64,000 bases of DNA, from NCBI GenBank assembly GCA_902802905.1, contig CADCNT010000012.1:1-64000 (forward strand), read 5' to 3'. Position numbers and translations under genes: made by a program. Under the pieces are notes generated by a model, which saw nothing but the letters and a program-made list of their open reading frames with translations, was not told the DNA's origin and did not search any database. Positions 8,750 to 18,800 of this stretch are shown here, one piece after another. How positions within the stretch are numbered: the first letter of the stretch is position 1; every line of letters starts with the position of its first letter. Source of the stretch: an uncultured Erysipelotrichaceae bacterium (GTDB taxonomy: Bacteria > Bacillota_I > Bacilli_A > RFN20 > CAG-826).

Positions 8750-9657
8750 TTAGTTAAATACTCCTCAATGGATTTAGCTGCCACCATGCCGTCATGCTCC
8801 GCCAAATAGATTTGTCTAATGTCGCGTGGAAGGACATCACCGCCCGCAAAGCAACCACTGACACTGGTGGACATATTTTTTTCAACAGGGATATTTCCCC
8901 ATTCATTTTTAATATCTAACTTAATAAATTTGGTGTTTGGGTCTTGTCCCACTAGAGGGAAGCAGCCTTGAACTTCAAGCACTTTTTCTTCACCAGTTTC
9001 ACGATGTTGAATTTTCACCGCTTCTAGTTTCTCTTTTCCAATAAATTCCAAAGGAATGTATGGAGTAAGGATGGTTGTGTTATCAAATGCTTTTAATTCA
9101 TCCACAAGTTTGGCTGAACCACGGAATTCATTTCTTCTATGGATGAGATATAAATGTTTTACTAAACCTGCTAAATGGATGGCTTCTTTTAAAGCGGCGT
9201 TACCACCACCGATAACTAAAACATCTTGGCCTTTAAAGAAGTGTCCATCGCAAAGAGCGCAATAGCTGATGCCGTGGCCAAATAATTCGTCTTCATTAGC
9301 TAAGCCCATTTTTCTTTCTACTGTTCCAGTAGCAACATAGACAGTTTTTGATTTATAAGTAGCGTTTAATCCTTGGGAAATAAAAGTATCGCCTTCTTTA
9401 TCTAAAGAGATGATTTCATCCCCAACAAAGTTTACTTTATGGTCTAACACTCTTTGATAGAAAATCATTGCGAGATCTGGTCCAGGGATTTCTTTTTGTC
9501 CAGGATAGTTATCCACTCGAGGAGCGATATTAATTTTTCCTCCTGGCATCCCTTTTTCAATTAAGGCAATATCAAAGCCTTTATCATGAAGATATAAAGC
9601 CGCCCCAATTCCAGTTGGGCCTGCGCCAATAATGACACAATCAAAAATCTTATCCAT
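8746..9657 (-). CDS. trxB: Thioredoxin reductase (FAD/NADPH)
   Basis: A 303-residue flavoprotein: FAD-binding VIIGAGPTGIGAALYL at the N-terminus, redox-active CALCDG near residue 135, NADPH-binding IGGGNAALKEA, and the C-terminal FAD motif CFAGGDV. Reduces thioredoxin with NADPH in the cytoplasm. The first active-site motif is CALC, versus CATC/CAVC in classic enzymes. Four-base overlap with rapZ and eight-base overlap with the HAD gene show tight operon packing. Confidence 0.93.
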   Translation of the reverse strand: MDKIFDCVIIGAGPTGIGAALYLHDKGFDIALIEKGMPGGKINIAPRVDNYPGQKEIPGPDLAMIFYQRVLDHKVNFVGDEIISLDKEGDTFISQGLNATYKSKTVYVATGTVERKMGLANEDELFGHGISYCALCDGHFFKGQDVLVIGGGNAALKEAIHLAGLVKHLYLIHRRNEFRGSAKLVDELKAFDNTTILTPYIPLEFIGKEKLEAVKIQHRETGEEKVLEVQGCFPLVGQDPNTKFIKLDIKNEWGNIPVEKNMSTSVSGCFAGGDVLPRDIRQIYLAEHDGMVAAKSIEEYLTK

Positions 9658-10291
9658 AAATCTTCTCCTTTAAATCTAAATATGAATTAATTTTAAATGT
9701 TGGTTTTAATTCTGGAGATAACACTCTTGGTCCCCAATTCACTAATGCACAATCAATCCCTGCGGATATCGCGCTATCTAAATCGACTTTGTTATCGCCA
9801 ATATATAAAGATGAATCTTTATCGCTATGGAAATATTCAATTGCTTTTAAGATGCCTTCTCCATTTGGTTTCGGGTTTTTAACATCATCAAAACCAACAA
9901 TCACTTCAAAAATGCCATCTAGCCCAATGCATTTAAGACAGTACTCAGTTAAATGATGGAGTTTATTTGTCACCACTCCAAGTTGATATCCTTTTTCTTT
10001 TAATTCTAGAAGCACTTCTCTGCTATTTGGGTATCTATGAGTATGAGTGGCGTAAAGCCCACTACTGACTTTATGGAATTCATCAAACATGAATTGTTGA
10101 TCCATATTTGGAAATTCTTTTTTCAAAGTGTCTCTAATTGGGGGACCAGAAAAATAAATGATTTCCTCATCTGGAGTTCTCACTCCATTACGATATTTAT
10201 CATATAAAACATACATCGCTGCTCTAATCATTTCGTCAGTGTCAGCGACAGTGCCGTCCATATCAAATAATAAAGTCTTATATTTACTCAT
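9650..10291 (-). CDS. HAD-superfamily phosphatase (PpaX/Gph-like)
   Basis: A 213-residue HAD hydrolase with motif I DMDGTVADTD at residues 10-19, a helical cap domain, motif II VVTNK, and motif III/IV IGDNKVDLDSA. The C1-cap layout matches phosphoglycolate phosphatase/PpaX-type enzymes; in B. subtilis ppaX lies next to lgt, exactly as here, which supports a pyrophosphatase PpaX role. Overlaps lgt by eight bases. Exact substrate inferred from context. Confidence 0.85.
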   Translation of the reverse strand: MSKYKTLLFDMDGTVADTDEMIRAAMYVLYDKYRNGVRTPDEEIIYFSGPPIRDTLKKEFPNMDQQFMFDEFHKVSSGLYATHTHRYPNSREVLLELKEKGYQLGVVTNKLHHLTEYCLKCIGLDGIFEVIVGFDDVKNPKPNGEGILKAIEYFHSDKDSSLYIGDNKVDLDSAISAGIDCALVNWGPRVLSPELKPTFKINSYLDLKEKIYG

Positions 10292-11873
10292 GTTTTTCTT
10301 TAAGTTGTTTTACTGTTTCTTTTGCTCTTAGTAAGTAAATAATTGCACATCCAAAAATAAAGAAGAGTGATAAACCAATCACTAGCATAATTAAACTCAC
10401 ATTATATGGGTCAAAGGCAATCATATTGCTTCTTGTGTTTTTCGCCATAAAAATCGCACCAATAATGATTAAACCGATTGATAAGATGCCAAAGAATGAG
10501 AATACGCAGTTGGTCCACGCTAAACTTACTTTCTTGAAAGTGACATTGCCTTTCTTTTTATCAATGAGATATCTCACCAAGTGATTAGCAAAAATCAAGA
10601 ATGTGCCCACTAAAACAAAGATAATCGACCAGAACCATGACCAATATCCATCTTGGCCCATGTTGTAATGCTCATGTCTAAGTGGTTCTAAAGCGACACG
10701 AGTTAAGCCATACCAAACAATATATGCAAAGCATAAGTCGCCTAATTCTAGATATTTTCTTAAGCCTTTGCCAAACGCAAAACGAATGACAAAGTAGCCA
10801 ATAAAGTTCGTTAAGAATTCAATATAGAAAAGTGGTAGATAAATATATCCTAGATCTGCTTTACCCGCAAATTCGGAATAAGCAGCGTTATTTAAAACAA
10901 TTTTTGGTAGCCACCAGAAATTAGAGGCTAAAACAGGATTACCATGGACTTCACAGTTAAAGAAGTTGCCCCATCTACCAACACCTTGGGCCACTAAGAT
11001 ACATGGAACGATAATATCTATAGCAAGCCAAATGCTATATTTCTTGTTTCTCCATATAAACCAGAGAACACCGACAATAATACCCACTAAAGCACCAGAG
11101 ATAATGGTTAATCCACCTTCCCAAATAGCTAAAGGTGCCCACCATTCACCAGCTGCAACTCTTTGCGCAAAAGATATGCCACCTTCTGAAACCTTGTTCC
11201 ATTCACCAATGACATAGCCAAGTCTAGCGCCGATTATGCCAGCAGGGAAAGCAACAAAGAATGTGGATTCAAGGATGCCGTGCTTACCATATTCCACATA
11301 AAATCTATGATCACAAATAACATAGACAAGGATGGCGCCAGAAAGAATGCATATTGCATACCAAGCAATTTTAAAGCCACTAGCGTTTTGTCCTGGATAT
11401 AACCAACCAGCAGCGCCCACTCCGTTAACTAAAGGATAGTCTAAGTGGTCAGCAATGCCGTTAGTGAGTAATAATAAACCAATTAAAGTCGCTGCAGTGG
11501 CAAAAAAGATGGAACGGTAAATCCATTTATCTAGCTTCTCTGGAACTTCTTTACCATAATAATGGATGATAAAAGCGTAGGTTCCACTAGATAAGCCTAA
11601 ACCAAATAGAAGGGAACCAAATATTAATTGCACCCATTCTCCAGCGTTTAAAGCGTACTGACGATAAATACTTAAGAATAAGAAAATGAGGAAAGTGGCA
11701 ACACTGATTGCTGCACTAAAGAAGATTAAGCGTTTAGTTTCCAAAGGATAGTTATTGGCTAAAGGAGTTGGTGATTTCACCATCTTCATCACTTTATAGA
11801 TGCCAAAGCCAAATATTCCTAAGGCAATAACAATTGCAATAATCATCAAGACAAGTCCTAACATATTATTCAC
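10284..11873 (-). CDS. lgt: Prolipoprotein diacylglyceryl transferase, extended form
   Basis: Transfers diacylglycerol from phosphatidylglycerol to the lipobox Cys of prolipoproteins at the membrane. The Lgt signature VGRWGNFFNCEVHG is near residues 300-313, and the catalytic-site Arg/His-rich parts are present. At 529 residues it is almost twice the usual length: about 150 extra N-terminal residues with several membrane helices and about 100 extra at the C-terminus, as in some Mollicutes-related Lgts. The window encodes several lipoproteins that are its likely substrates. Overlaps uvrA by eight bases. Confidence 0.92.
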   Translation of the reverse strand: MNNMLGLVLMIIAIVIALGIFGFGIYKVMKMVKSPTPLANNYPLETKRLIFFSAAISVATFLIFLFLSIYRQYALNAGEWVQLIFGSLLFGLGLSSGTYAFIIHYYGKEVPEKLDKWIYRSIFFATAATLIGLLLLTNGIADHLDYPLVNGVGAAGWLYPGQNASGFKIAWYAICILSGAILVYVICDHRFYVEYGKHGILESTFFVAFPAGIIGARLGYVIGEWNKVSEGGISFAQRVAAGEWWAPLAIWEGGLTIISGALVGIIVGVLWFIWRNKKYSIWLAIDIIVPCILVAQGVGRWGNFFNCEVHGNPVLASNFWWLPKIVLNNAAYSEFAGKADLGYIYLPLFYIEFLTNFIGYFVIRFAFGKGLRKYLELGDLCFAYIVWYGLTRVALEPLRHEHYNMGQDGYWSWFWSIIFVLVGTFLIFANHLVRYLIDKKKGNVTFKKVSLAWTNCVFSFFGILSIGLIIIGAIFMAKNTRSNMIAFDPYNVSLIMLVIGLSLFFIFGCAIIYLLRAKETVKQLKEKHE

Positions 11874-14691
11874 CTAACACTTTCTTTAAATATTCACCGG
11901 TATAGCTATTTTTACTCTTAGCAATTTCTTCTGGAGTTCCAGTGGCGATAATTTTACCGCCTCGATCGCCTCCATCCGGTCCAATATCAATGACATGGTC
12001 CACTACTTTAATTACATCAAGGTTATGCTCAATGACGATAACAGTGTCTCCATGGTCGACAATACGCTGCAAAACAGCGATTAATTGTTTCACATCATGA
12101 GAATGTAAACCAGTAGTAGGCTCATCTAAGATATATAAAGTTTTGCCGGTAGGTTTTCTTTGTAGCTCATAGGCAAGCTTAATTCTTTGGGCTTCACCAC
12201 CAGAAAGTGTGGTTGCTGCTTGTCCTAGTTTGATATAACCTAAGCCGACATCATATAAAATTTGAATTTTGTTTTTAATTTTTGGGAAATTAGAGAAGAA
12301 TTCTAAAGCATCTTCTACAGTCATCTCTAAAACATCATATATTGTTTTACCTTTATAGGTAACTTGTAAGGTTTCTTCGTTATAGCGTTTGCCGTTACAT
12401 GCATCACATCTTACATAAACATCTGGCAGGAAGTTCATTGGTACACGAGTAACACCCGCACCTTCACATTTTTCACATCTTCCTCCAGAAACATTAAAGG
12501 AGAATCTACCTTTATCAAAACCTCTTGCTTTGGCTTCCACAGTATTAGCGAATAAGTCTCTAATTTCATCAAATAATTTGATATATGTAGCAGGGTTACT
12601 TCTTGGAGTTCTACCAATTGGTTCTTGGGAGACGTTAATCACTTTATCGACAAGATCGAAACCAGAATAAGATTTCACTTCTCCTGGGAATACTTCTTTG
12701 CCAGTAAAATATTTCACTAATTGAAGATATAGAGTTTGGTTAACTAAAGAAGATTTACCTGATCCAGAAACACCGGTAACCGCAATAAAAGTGCCTAATG
12801 GGAATTTAACATTAACATTTTTTAGATTATTAACTTTTACCCCTTTAAGTTCGATGAATTTGCCGTTACCTTTTCTTCTCTCTTTAGGTACTTCAATTTT
12901 CTTTCTACCGCTTAAATAATCCGCAGTAAGACTATTTTTACATTTTAAAAGTCCAGGAACATCACCTTGATAAATGATTTCCCCTCCATGAATTCCAGCG
13001 CGTGGTCCAATATCCACAACATAGTCGGCTTGTCTAATCGTTTCTTCATCGTGTTCCACTACCACTAGGGTGTTACCGACATCTCGCATTTGCTTTAAAG
13101 TTTGAATTAGTTTTTCATCATCTTTTTGATGTAAACCAATACTAGGCTCATCTAAAACATAAAGGATACCAGTTAATTTAGAGCCGATTTGCGTGGCTAA
13201 TCTGATACGTTGCGACTCTCCGCCACTTAAAGTCATTGCCATACGGGAAAGAGTTAAATAGTCTAATCCCACATCGCATAAGAAAGAGACACGAGAATCA
13301 ATTTCTCTAATTACCATATTAGCGATTGTTAAATCACTTTCGCTTAATTTATCTTTTAAAGAGTTAATCCAAACTTTTAATTCGGATAACTGCATGCAAG
13401 TGACTTCATAAATGTTTTTATTATCAATTAAAACTGCGAGAGCTTGTTGATTTAATCTTGCTCCATTACAGGTGGTACAAACACTATCACGCATAAACTT
13501 CTCATAGTAGTCTCTCATGAAATCAGATGTTGTATCTTGATAGAGTCTTTCTACTTTAGTTTTCACACCTTCAATATAGCCAAGACGATTCATCACATTG
13601 CCACTTGAACTCTTGAGTTGATATTTATGGATATCAGTAGAGCCTAAAAAGACGATTTGTTTTTGTTTTTCAGTCAACTCATTAAATGGTACATCTAAAG
13701 GAACTTTATATAAGTCACAAAGAAGTTTCATCTCTTGCCATTCCAGATTTTTGGTGTTTACTACATTCTTATAGTAATCAATCGCACCTTCAGAAATAGA
13801 TAATTCTGGATTAGGCACTAATAAAGAAGGATCAGCTTCTCGCTTAATTCCTAAGCCACGACAATCTGGACAGAACCCCATCGGAGCGTTAAATGAGAAT
13901 AATCTAGGCTCTAACTTTGGTACCGAAAAACCACACACAGGGCATGTATGTCGATCAGAAAGCACTTTTTCTTCAATATCGCTATAAATGATAAGTAAGC
14001 CATGAGACCAATCTAGCGCCGTTTCAATAGATTCAAAGATACGGCTACGATTTTCGGCTTTAACAACGATTCTATCAACGACAATATCGATATCATGTTT
14101 GTTGTTTTTAGGAAGTTCTTTTACTTCATCAATCGTAGTAAATACTCCATCCACTCTTAGTCGGACAAAGCCACCACTTCTGATTTTATCTAAGATATCT
14201 TTATGGGTTCCTTTTTCTTTATGCACCACTGGGGACAATAATTGAATTTTCGTGCCTTCTGGATAATTTAAGACGATATCCGTCATGTTAGTGACACTGA
14301 AGGAGATGATTGGTTCATGATGAGTTGGACAATATGGAACGCCTACTCGACCAAAAAGCAATCTTAAATAATCATAGATTTCCGTGACTGTACCCACTGT
14401 ACTTCTTGGGTTATGGGATACTGATTTTTGGTCAATGGCGATACTTGGAGACAAGCCATCAATTCCATCAACATCAGGCTTTTCATAGTTACCTAAAAAC
14501 TGTCTAGCATAGCTAGATAGCGATTCCATATATCTTCTTTGACCTTCAGCGAATAAAGTATCGAAGGCTAAAGTTGATTTACCACTTCCTGATAAACCGG
14601 TAAACACCACTAAAGATTCTTTAGGAATGGTGACATTAACGTTTTTTAAGTTATTCTCTCTAGCGCCTCTAATGACGATATTTTTTTCCAT
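11866..14691 (-). CDS. uvrA: Excinuclease ABC subunit A
   Basis: Damage-recognition ATPase of nucleotide excision repair. 941 residues with two ABC modules: Walker A GLSGSGKSTLAFDTL near residue 33 and GVSGSGKSSLVNQTL near residue 640; ABC signatures LSGGESQRIRLA and LSGGEAQRIKLA; and zinc-finger Cys pairs (CPVC...CPDC and CEKC...CDAC). First gene of the packed uvrA-lgt-HAD-trxB-rapZ-whiA-XRE run. Complete and normal in length. Confidence 0.97.
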   Translation of the reverse strand: MEKNIVIRGARENNLKNVNVTIPKESLVVFTGLSGSGKSTLAFDTLFAEGQRRYMESLSSYARQFLGNYEKPDVDGIDGLSPSIAIDQKSVSHNPRSTVGTVTEIYDYLRLLFGRVGVPYCPTHHEPIISFSVTNMTDIVLNYPEGTKIQLLSPVVHKEKGTHKDILDKIRSGGFVRLRVDGVFTTIDEVKELPKNNKHDIDIVVDRIVVKAENRSRIFESIETALDWSHGLLIIYSDIEEKVLSDRHTCPVCGFSVPKLEPRLFSFNAPMGFCPDCRGLGIKREADPSLLVPNPELSISEGAIDYYKNVVNTKNLEWQEMKLLCDLYKVPLDVPFNELTEKQKQIVFLGSTDIHKYQLKSSSGNVMNRLGYIEGVKTKVERLYQDTTSDFMRDYYEKFMRDSVCTTCNGARLNQQALAVLIDNKNIYEVTCMQLSELKVWINSLKDKLSESDLTIANMVIREIDSRVSFLCDVGLDYLTLSRMAMTLSGGESQRIRLATQIGSKLTGILYVLDEPSIGLHQKDDEKLIQTLKQMRDVGNTLVVVEHDEETIRQADYVVDIGPRAGIHGGEIIYQGDVPGLLKCKNSLTADYLSGRKKIEVPKERRKGNGKFIELKGVKVNNLKNVNVKFPLGTFIAVTGVSGSGKSSLVNQTLYLQLVKYFTGKEVFPGEVKSYSGFDLVDKVINVSQEPIGRTPRSNPATYIKLFDEIRDLFANTVEAKARGFDKGRFSFNVSGGRCEKCEGAGVTRVPMNFLPDVYVRCDACNGKRYNEETLQVTYKGKTIYDVLEMTVEDALEFFSNFPKIKNKIQILYDVGLGYIKLGQAATTLSGGEAQRIKLAYELQRKPTGKTLYILDEPTTGLHSHDVKQLIAVLQRIVDHGDTVIVIEHNLDVIKVVDHVIDIGPDGGDRGGKIIATGTPEEIAKSKNSYTGEYLKKVLGE

Positions 14692-14751
14692 AAGTGCATT
14701 TATTTTAGCAAGAGAAAATAAATGTTTCTACTATTATGCGTGTAGTTGGGT

Positions 14752-14783
14752 AAAAAAATAACGATTGATTAACAACCGTTATT
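14752..14783 (-). terminator. Terminator after the P-loop kinase gene
   Basis: A 7-bp stem AATAACG/CGTTATT (14757-14783) is followed on the minus strand by a T7 run. It overlaps the last codons of the gene at 14779-15303 and separates it from uvrA. Confidence 0.75.
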
Positions 14784-15303
14784 CATACATATTCGCATCA
14801 ACATCAAGTTTTAAGGCTTCTATCGCTGGGGCGATGTCGCTACTATTGATGGTGATTATCTTATCAAAGAATTCTTTGTCAACTTGGGTTGGCTTTTGGA
14901 ATTTACAGAAGAACATTTCTAATGCTTCTGGAGGAATTGGATATTCTCTTTGTAAGTTTTGATTACATACGACTTGTTTATCGATATCCCAAACCACTAA
15001 GACGAGTTCATCAAATAATGGCTTTAGTTCCTTATTTCTATCCACTCTTAATTCTGGAGAAATATGAGTCGCATCAAGAATGACCACTCCATCTTTATCT
15101 TGTGAATAAGTTTTAGCAAGTCCAATAAAAATTTTCCACATCAATTCATCGTTTTCTAAGTTGGACTGAGTGCCACCAATCTCTTTTCTTAGTTGGTCAC
15201 TACTCACCACATAAACGTGACTTGATTTAATCTTTTTGATGGTCTTAGAGAAGTAGCTTTTTCCGCTTCCTGGGACACCTGCTAACACTACTAACTTATT
15301 CAT
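14779..15303 (-). CDS. P-loop kinase-like ATPase (AAA_33 type)
   Basis: 174 residues starting with MNKLVVLAGVPGSGKSYFS, a Walker A motif at residues 9-16, then SSDQLRKEIGG and LDATHISPELR, the pattern of polynucleotide-kinase/zeta-like small P-loop kinases (AAA_33), where the Asp of the second motif and a downstream Arg help phosphate transfer. The substrate is unknown; in this family it can be nucleic-acid ends, sugars or small metabolites. Single gene with its own terminator. Confidence 0.75.
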   Translation of the reverse strand: MNKLVVLAGVPGSGKSYFSKTIKKIKSSHVYVVSSDQLRKEIGGTQSNLENDELMWKIFIGLAKTYSQDKDGVVILDATHISPELRVDRNKELKPLFDELVLVVWDIDKQVVCNQNLQREYPIPPEALEMFFCKFQKPTQVDKEFFDKIITINSSDIAPAIEALKLDVDANMYE

Positions 15304-15341
15304 ATATGAATATTATGGAGAATATGTCTCTTTTTTTCAAC

Positions 15342-15368
15342 AAAAAAGACCTCAAGTTAATGAGGTCT
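15342..15368 (-). terminator. Terminator
   Basis: A 7-bp stem AGACCTC/GAGGTCT is followed on the minus strand by a T6 run, just after the stop at 15386. Confidence 0.85.
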
Positions 15369-15385
15369 AAATTTGCTTGTTAGAA

Positions 15386-15799
15386 TTAGGCGAGTAATTC
15401 TCTTTTTAAAGATTCGACAACCGCTTTTCTATCAGCGAGTTCTTCTTCGGATAAAGAGGCAACTTTTTCTTTTGCCCAAGCAATCTTTTCTTCACTGACT
15501 TCGCCAGCTTTTAAGACGGCTTTTTCCGCTTTGCGATAATCTTTCTTTAAGATTTTGAGAAGTTCTTCGTTTTGTTTTCTAATTTCGATTTTTTGTCTAA
15601 CGACATTTAAGTAACTTTCAGGAACGTATGAAGAGATGATTTTTTCTCCTTCTCTCCATTGACGGTAGTAATACTTATGTCCGGAAATAACTTTCACAGA
15701 AATGTAACCACGTGGTAAAGAAGCGATTACTTTTTCAATTTCTGAAACTTCAATTAAAGACTCTAATAAGACTTCAACTTGTCTTTCACTTTTTTTCAT
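15386..15799 (-). CDS. Conserved hypothetical protein, helical
   Basis: 137 residues. The middle part SLPRGYISVKVISGHKYYY followed by RQWREGEKI resembles a small Firmicutes domain of unknown function in which a short beta hairpin precedes a long charged helix. Residues 80-137 are strongly helical and Lys/Glu-rich, probably a coiled coil. It precedes no other gene in its unit (terminator at 15342) and follows nifJ by 24 bases, so it may be co-transcribed with nifJ. Function unknown. Confidence 0.65.
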   Translation of the reverse strand: MKKSERQVEVLLESLIEVSEIEKVIASLPRGYISVKVISGHKYYYRQWREGEKIISSYVPESYLNVVRQKIEIRKQNEELLKILKKDYRKAEKAVLKAGEVSEEKIAWAKEKVASLSEEELADRKAVVESLKRELLA

Positions 15800-15823
15800 A
15801 ATGAGACTTCCTTTCTTTGTGGA

Positions 15824-18800
15824 TTATAGACCGAACTTTTTAATTCTTTCCCATCTATCTTGAGCGTACTTCTCGGCTTTAGTTAATAATTCTTCAGCGT
15901 GCTCTGGATTGACTTTTGGTAATTGAGAGAATCTAGTTTCAGTCATGATGAATTCTCTAAACTTGGTGTAGTCAGGATCTTTCATGTCGATTTGTAAGCC
16001 TGGTTTGCCTTCGGCCACTAAACGTGGATCGTATCTGAAGCATTGGAAGTAACCGCATTCAACGGCTTTCTTCTCTTGCTTCATGGAGTTGGATAATCCG
16101 CCTTTAATACCGTGGTTAGCACATGGAGCGTAACAGATAACTAAGGATGGTCCGTTATAGCTTTCAGCTTCTTTTAAGGCTTTAATAGCGGCAACTGGGT
16201 TAGCACCTAAAGCGATTTGGGCAACATAGACGTTACCATAGCTCATAGCGATTAACGCTAAGTTCTTTTTAGGAGTTAATTTACCAGAAGCAGTAAATTT
16301 AGCGATACTACCAGTTTGTGAGGACTTGGATGATTGTCCACCAGTGTTGGAATAGACTTCGGTATCTAAGACTAAGATGTTAACATCTTCTTCGTTAGCG
16401 ATAACGTGATCAAGTCCGCCATAACCGATATCATAGGACCAACCATCACCACCGATGATCCAAACTGATTTATCTTGTAAGTCTCTTTCGTAAGCTAATA
16501 CGCCTTTGACTTCTTCATCTTTAGAGGCTTTAATTAAAGCCACTAATTCTGGAACAATTCTTCTAGAAGCAACTCTATCTTTGATGTTTTCAAAGTATTC
16601 TTCAATCTTCGCTTTGAGTTCTGGTTCCACTGCTTCTTTTCTAGCTTCTAAGATAGAAATGGCAGCTTTGAGTTTGGCATCTGTTGCCACTCTCATACCA
16701 TAACCGAATTCAGCATTATCTTCGAATAAGGAGTTAGCCCAAGCAATACCTTGACCTTCTTTATCGGTGCAGAATGGAGTTAATGGAGTAGAACCACTAT
16801 AGATGGATGAACAGCCAGTAGCGTTAGCGACTAACATGTCTTTACCAAATAATTGTGAGACTAATCTGTAATATGGAGTTTCACCACATCCAGCGCAAGC
16901 GCCAGAGATTTCCATATATGGCATCATGAAGCCGACACCTTTAGGTGTAGCTTGTAATGCTGCTGGTAATTTATCCGCTTTGTAGGAAACGTGTTTGAAT
17001 AAGTATTCAGCAGCTTCTTCTTGTGGGAATTGAGATTTAGCTTCCACCATTTCAAGAGCGATTTTACCAGTTTTGTTTGCGTTACATTCAGCAACACAGA
17101 GACCACAGCCAACACAGTTACGTGGAGAGACTTGGATTCTATATTGATGTCCTGGAACACCCATTGCTGGTTTGACATCGTCTTTGACTAAAGCTGGTGC
17201 TTTGGCTAATTCTTCTTCGTTTAACAAGAATGGTCTAATTGTCGCGTGTGGACAGACGAATGCACATTGGTTACATTGAATACAGTTTTCTTTGTGCCAG
17301 AGTGGAACTCTATCAGCAATACTTCTTTGTTCACGATATGTGATATCTGGATTCATAGTGCCATCGAGTAATTCGAATTCGGTGAATTTAGAGACTGGTA
17401 AGTCATCTCCACCTAAGTTACCCATAACAGCGACATAGGAATCAAAGTATTCATCACCAGTTAATGGTCTTTCGAATTTTGGTTCGAGTTTTGCCCATTC
17501 TGGGTCGACTTTAACTTCTCTTAAGCCTTCGGTACCAGCATCAATTGCTTTCCAGTTGAGTTCGACAATGTCTTGGCCTTTCTTGGCGTAGGATTTTTCC
17601 GCGAATTTCTTCATCCATTTGTTAGCTTCATCATAAGGCATAATATCTTGGTTAAGATAGAAGAATGAAGCTTGGAGAATGGTATTGGTGTGTCTACCCA
17701 TACCGATTTCGCTTGCAATCTTATTAGCGTCGATGACATAGAATTTTGCATGTTTCTTCGCTAATTGATATTTGGCTCTATTTGGCATTAATCTGACTAA
17801 GTCTTCATCAGACATATCAGTGTTGAGTAAGAATGTGCCGCCTTCTTTTAAGTTCTTGAGCATATCAAATTTGAATAAGTATGTGTCTAAGCTACAAGAG
17901 ATAAAGTTAGCGTTTTGCACGTAATAAGCAGATCTAATTGGAGTTTTACCAAATCTTAAGTGGCTACGAGTAACACCGCCAGCTTTTCTAGAGTCATATG
18001 CGAAATAAGCTTGTGCATATTGTCCAGTTGCGTCACCAATAATCTTAATAGAAGATTTATTAGCGGAGACGGTACCATCACTACCTAAACCATAGAATAA
18101 GCAGGATGTGTAGTCAGCTTTGACGTGGAAGTTGTCATCCACTGGGATGGACTTATGTGTGACATCATCGTTAATGGAGACGGTGAAGTCATGATGTCTT
18201 TTATCACTGGCTAAGAAATCATAGACAGCTTTGACATCTTTTGGTTGGGTATCCTTAGAGGATAAGCCGTAACGACCACCGATAACTTCGATATCTAAAC
18301 CAGCTTGTTTGATAACGCTGATAACATCTAAGTATAATGGTTCACCTGTAGCACCCATTTCTTTAGTTCTGTCCAAGACAGCAATTCTCTTTGTGGTCTT
18401 TGGTAAGACGGCTAATAAATGTTTAGCAGAGAATGGTCTATATAAGTGAACTTTAACAACACCAATCTTTTCGCCTTTGAGTTCATCGATAACTTCTTTA
18501 GCGGTGTCGGTGACACTACCCATAGCAACGATTACTCTTTCAGCATCTTTTGCTCCGTAATAAGTAAATGGAGCGTATTCTCTACCAGTTAAGCGGCTGG
18601 CTTCTTTGAAATACTTTTCAGCATATTCGACGACTTTATCAAAGTGAGCGTTTTGTGCTTCTCTACCTTGGAAATAAATATCATCGTTTTCAGCACCACC
18701 ACGTGTGACTGGGTGAGTGTGTGGGTTCAAAGCACGAGCTCTGAATTTCTCCACTTTATCCATAGGAAGGAGTTTCTTCCATTCATTTTCATCAACAAAT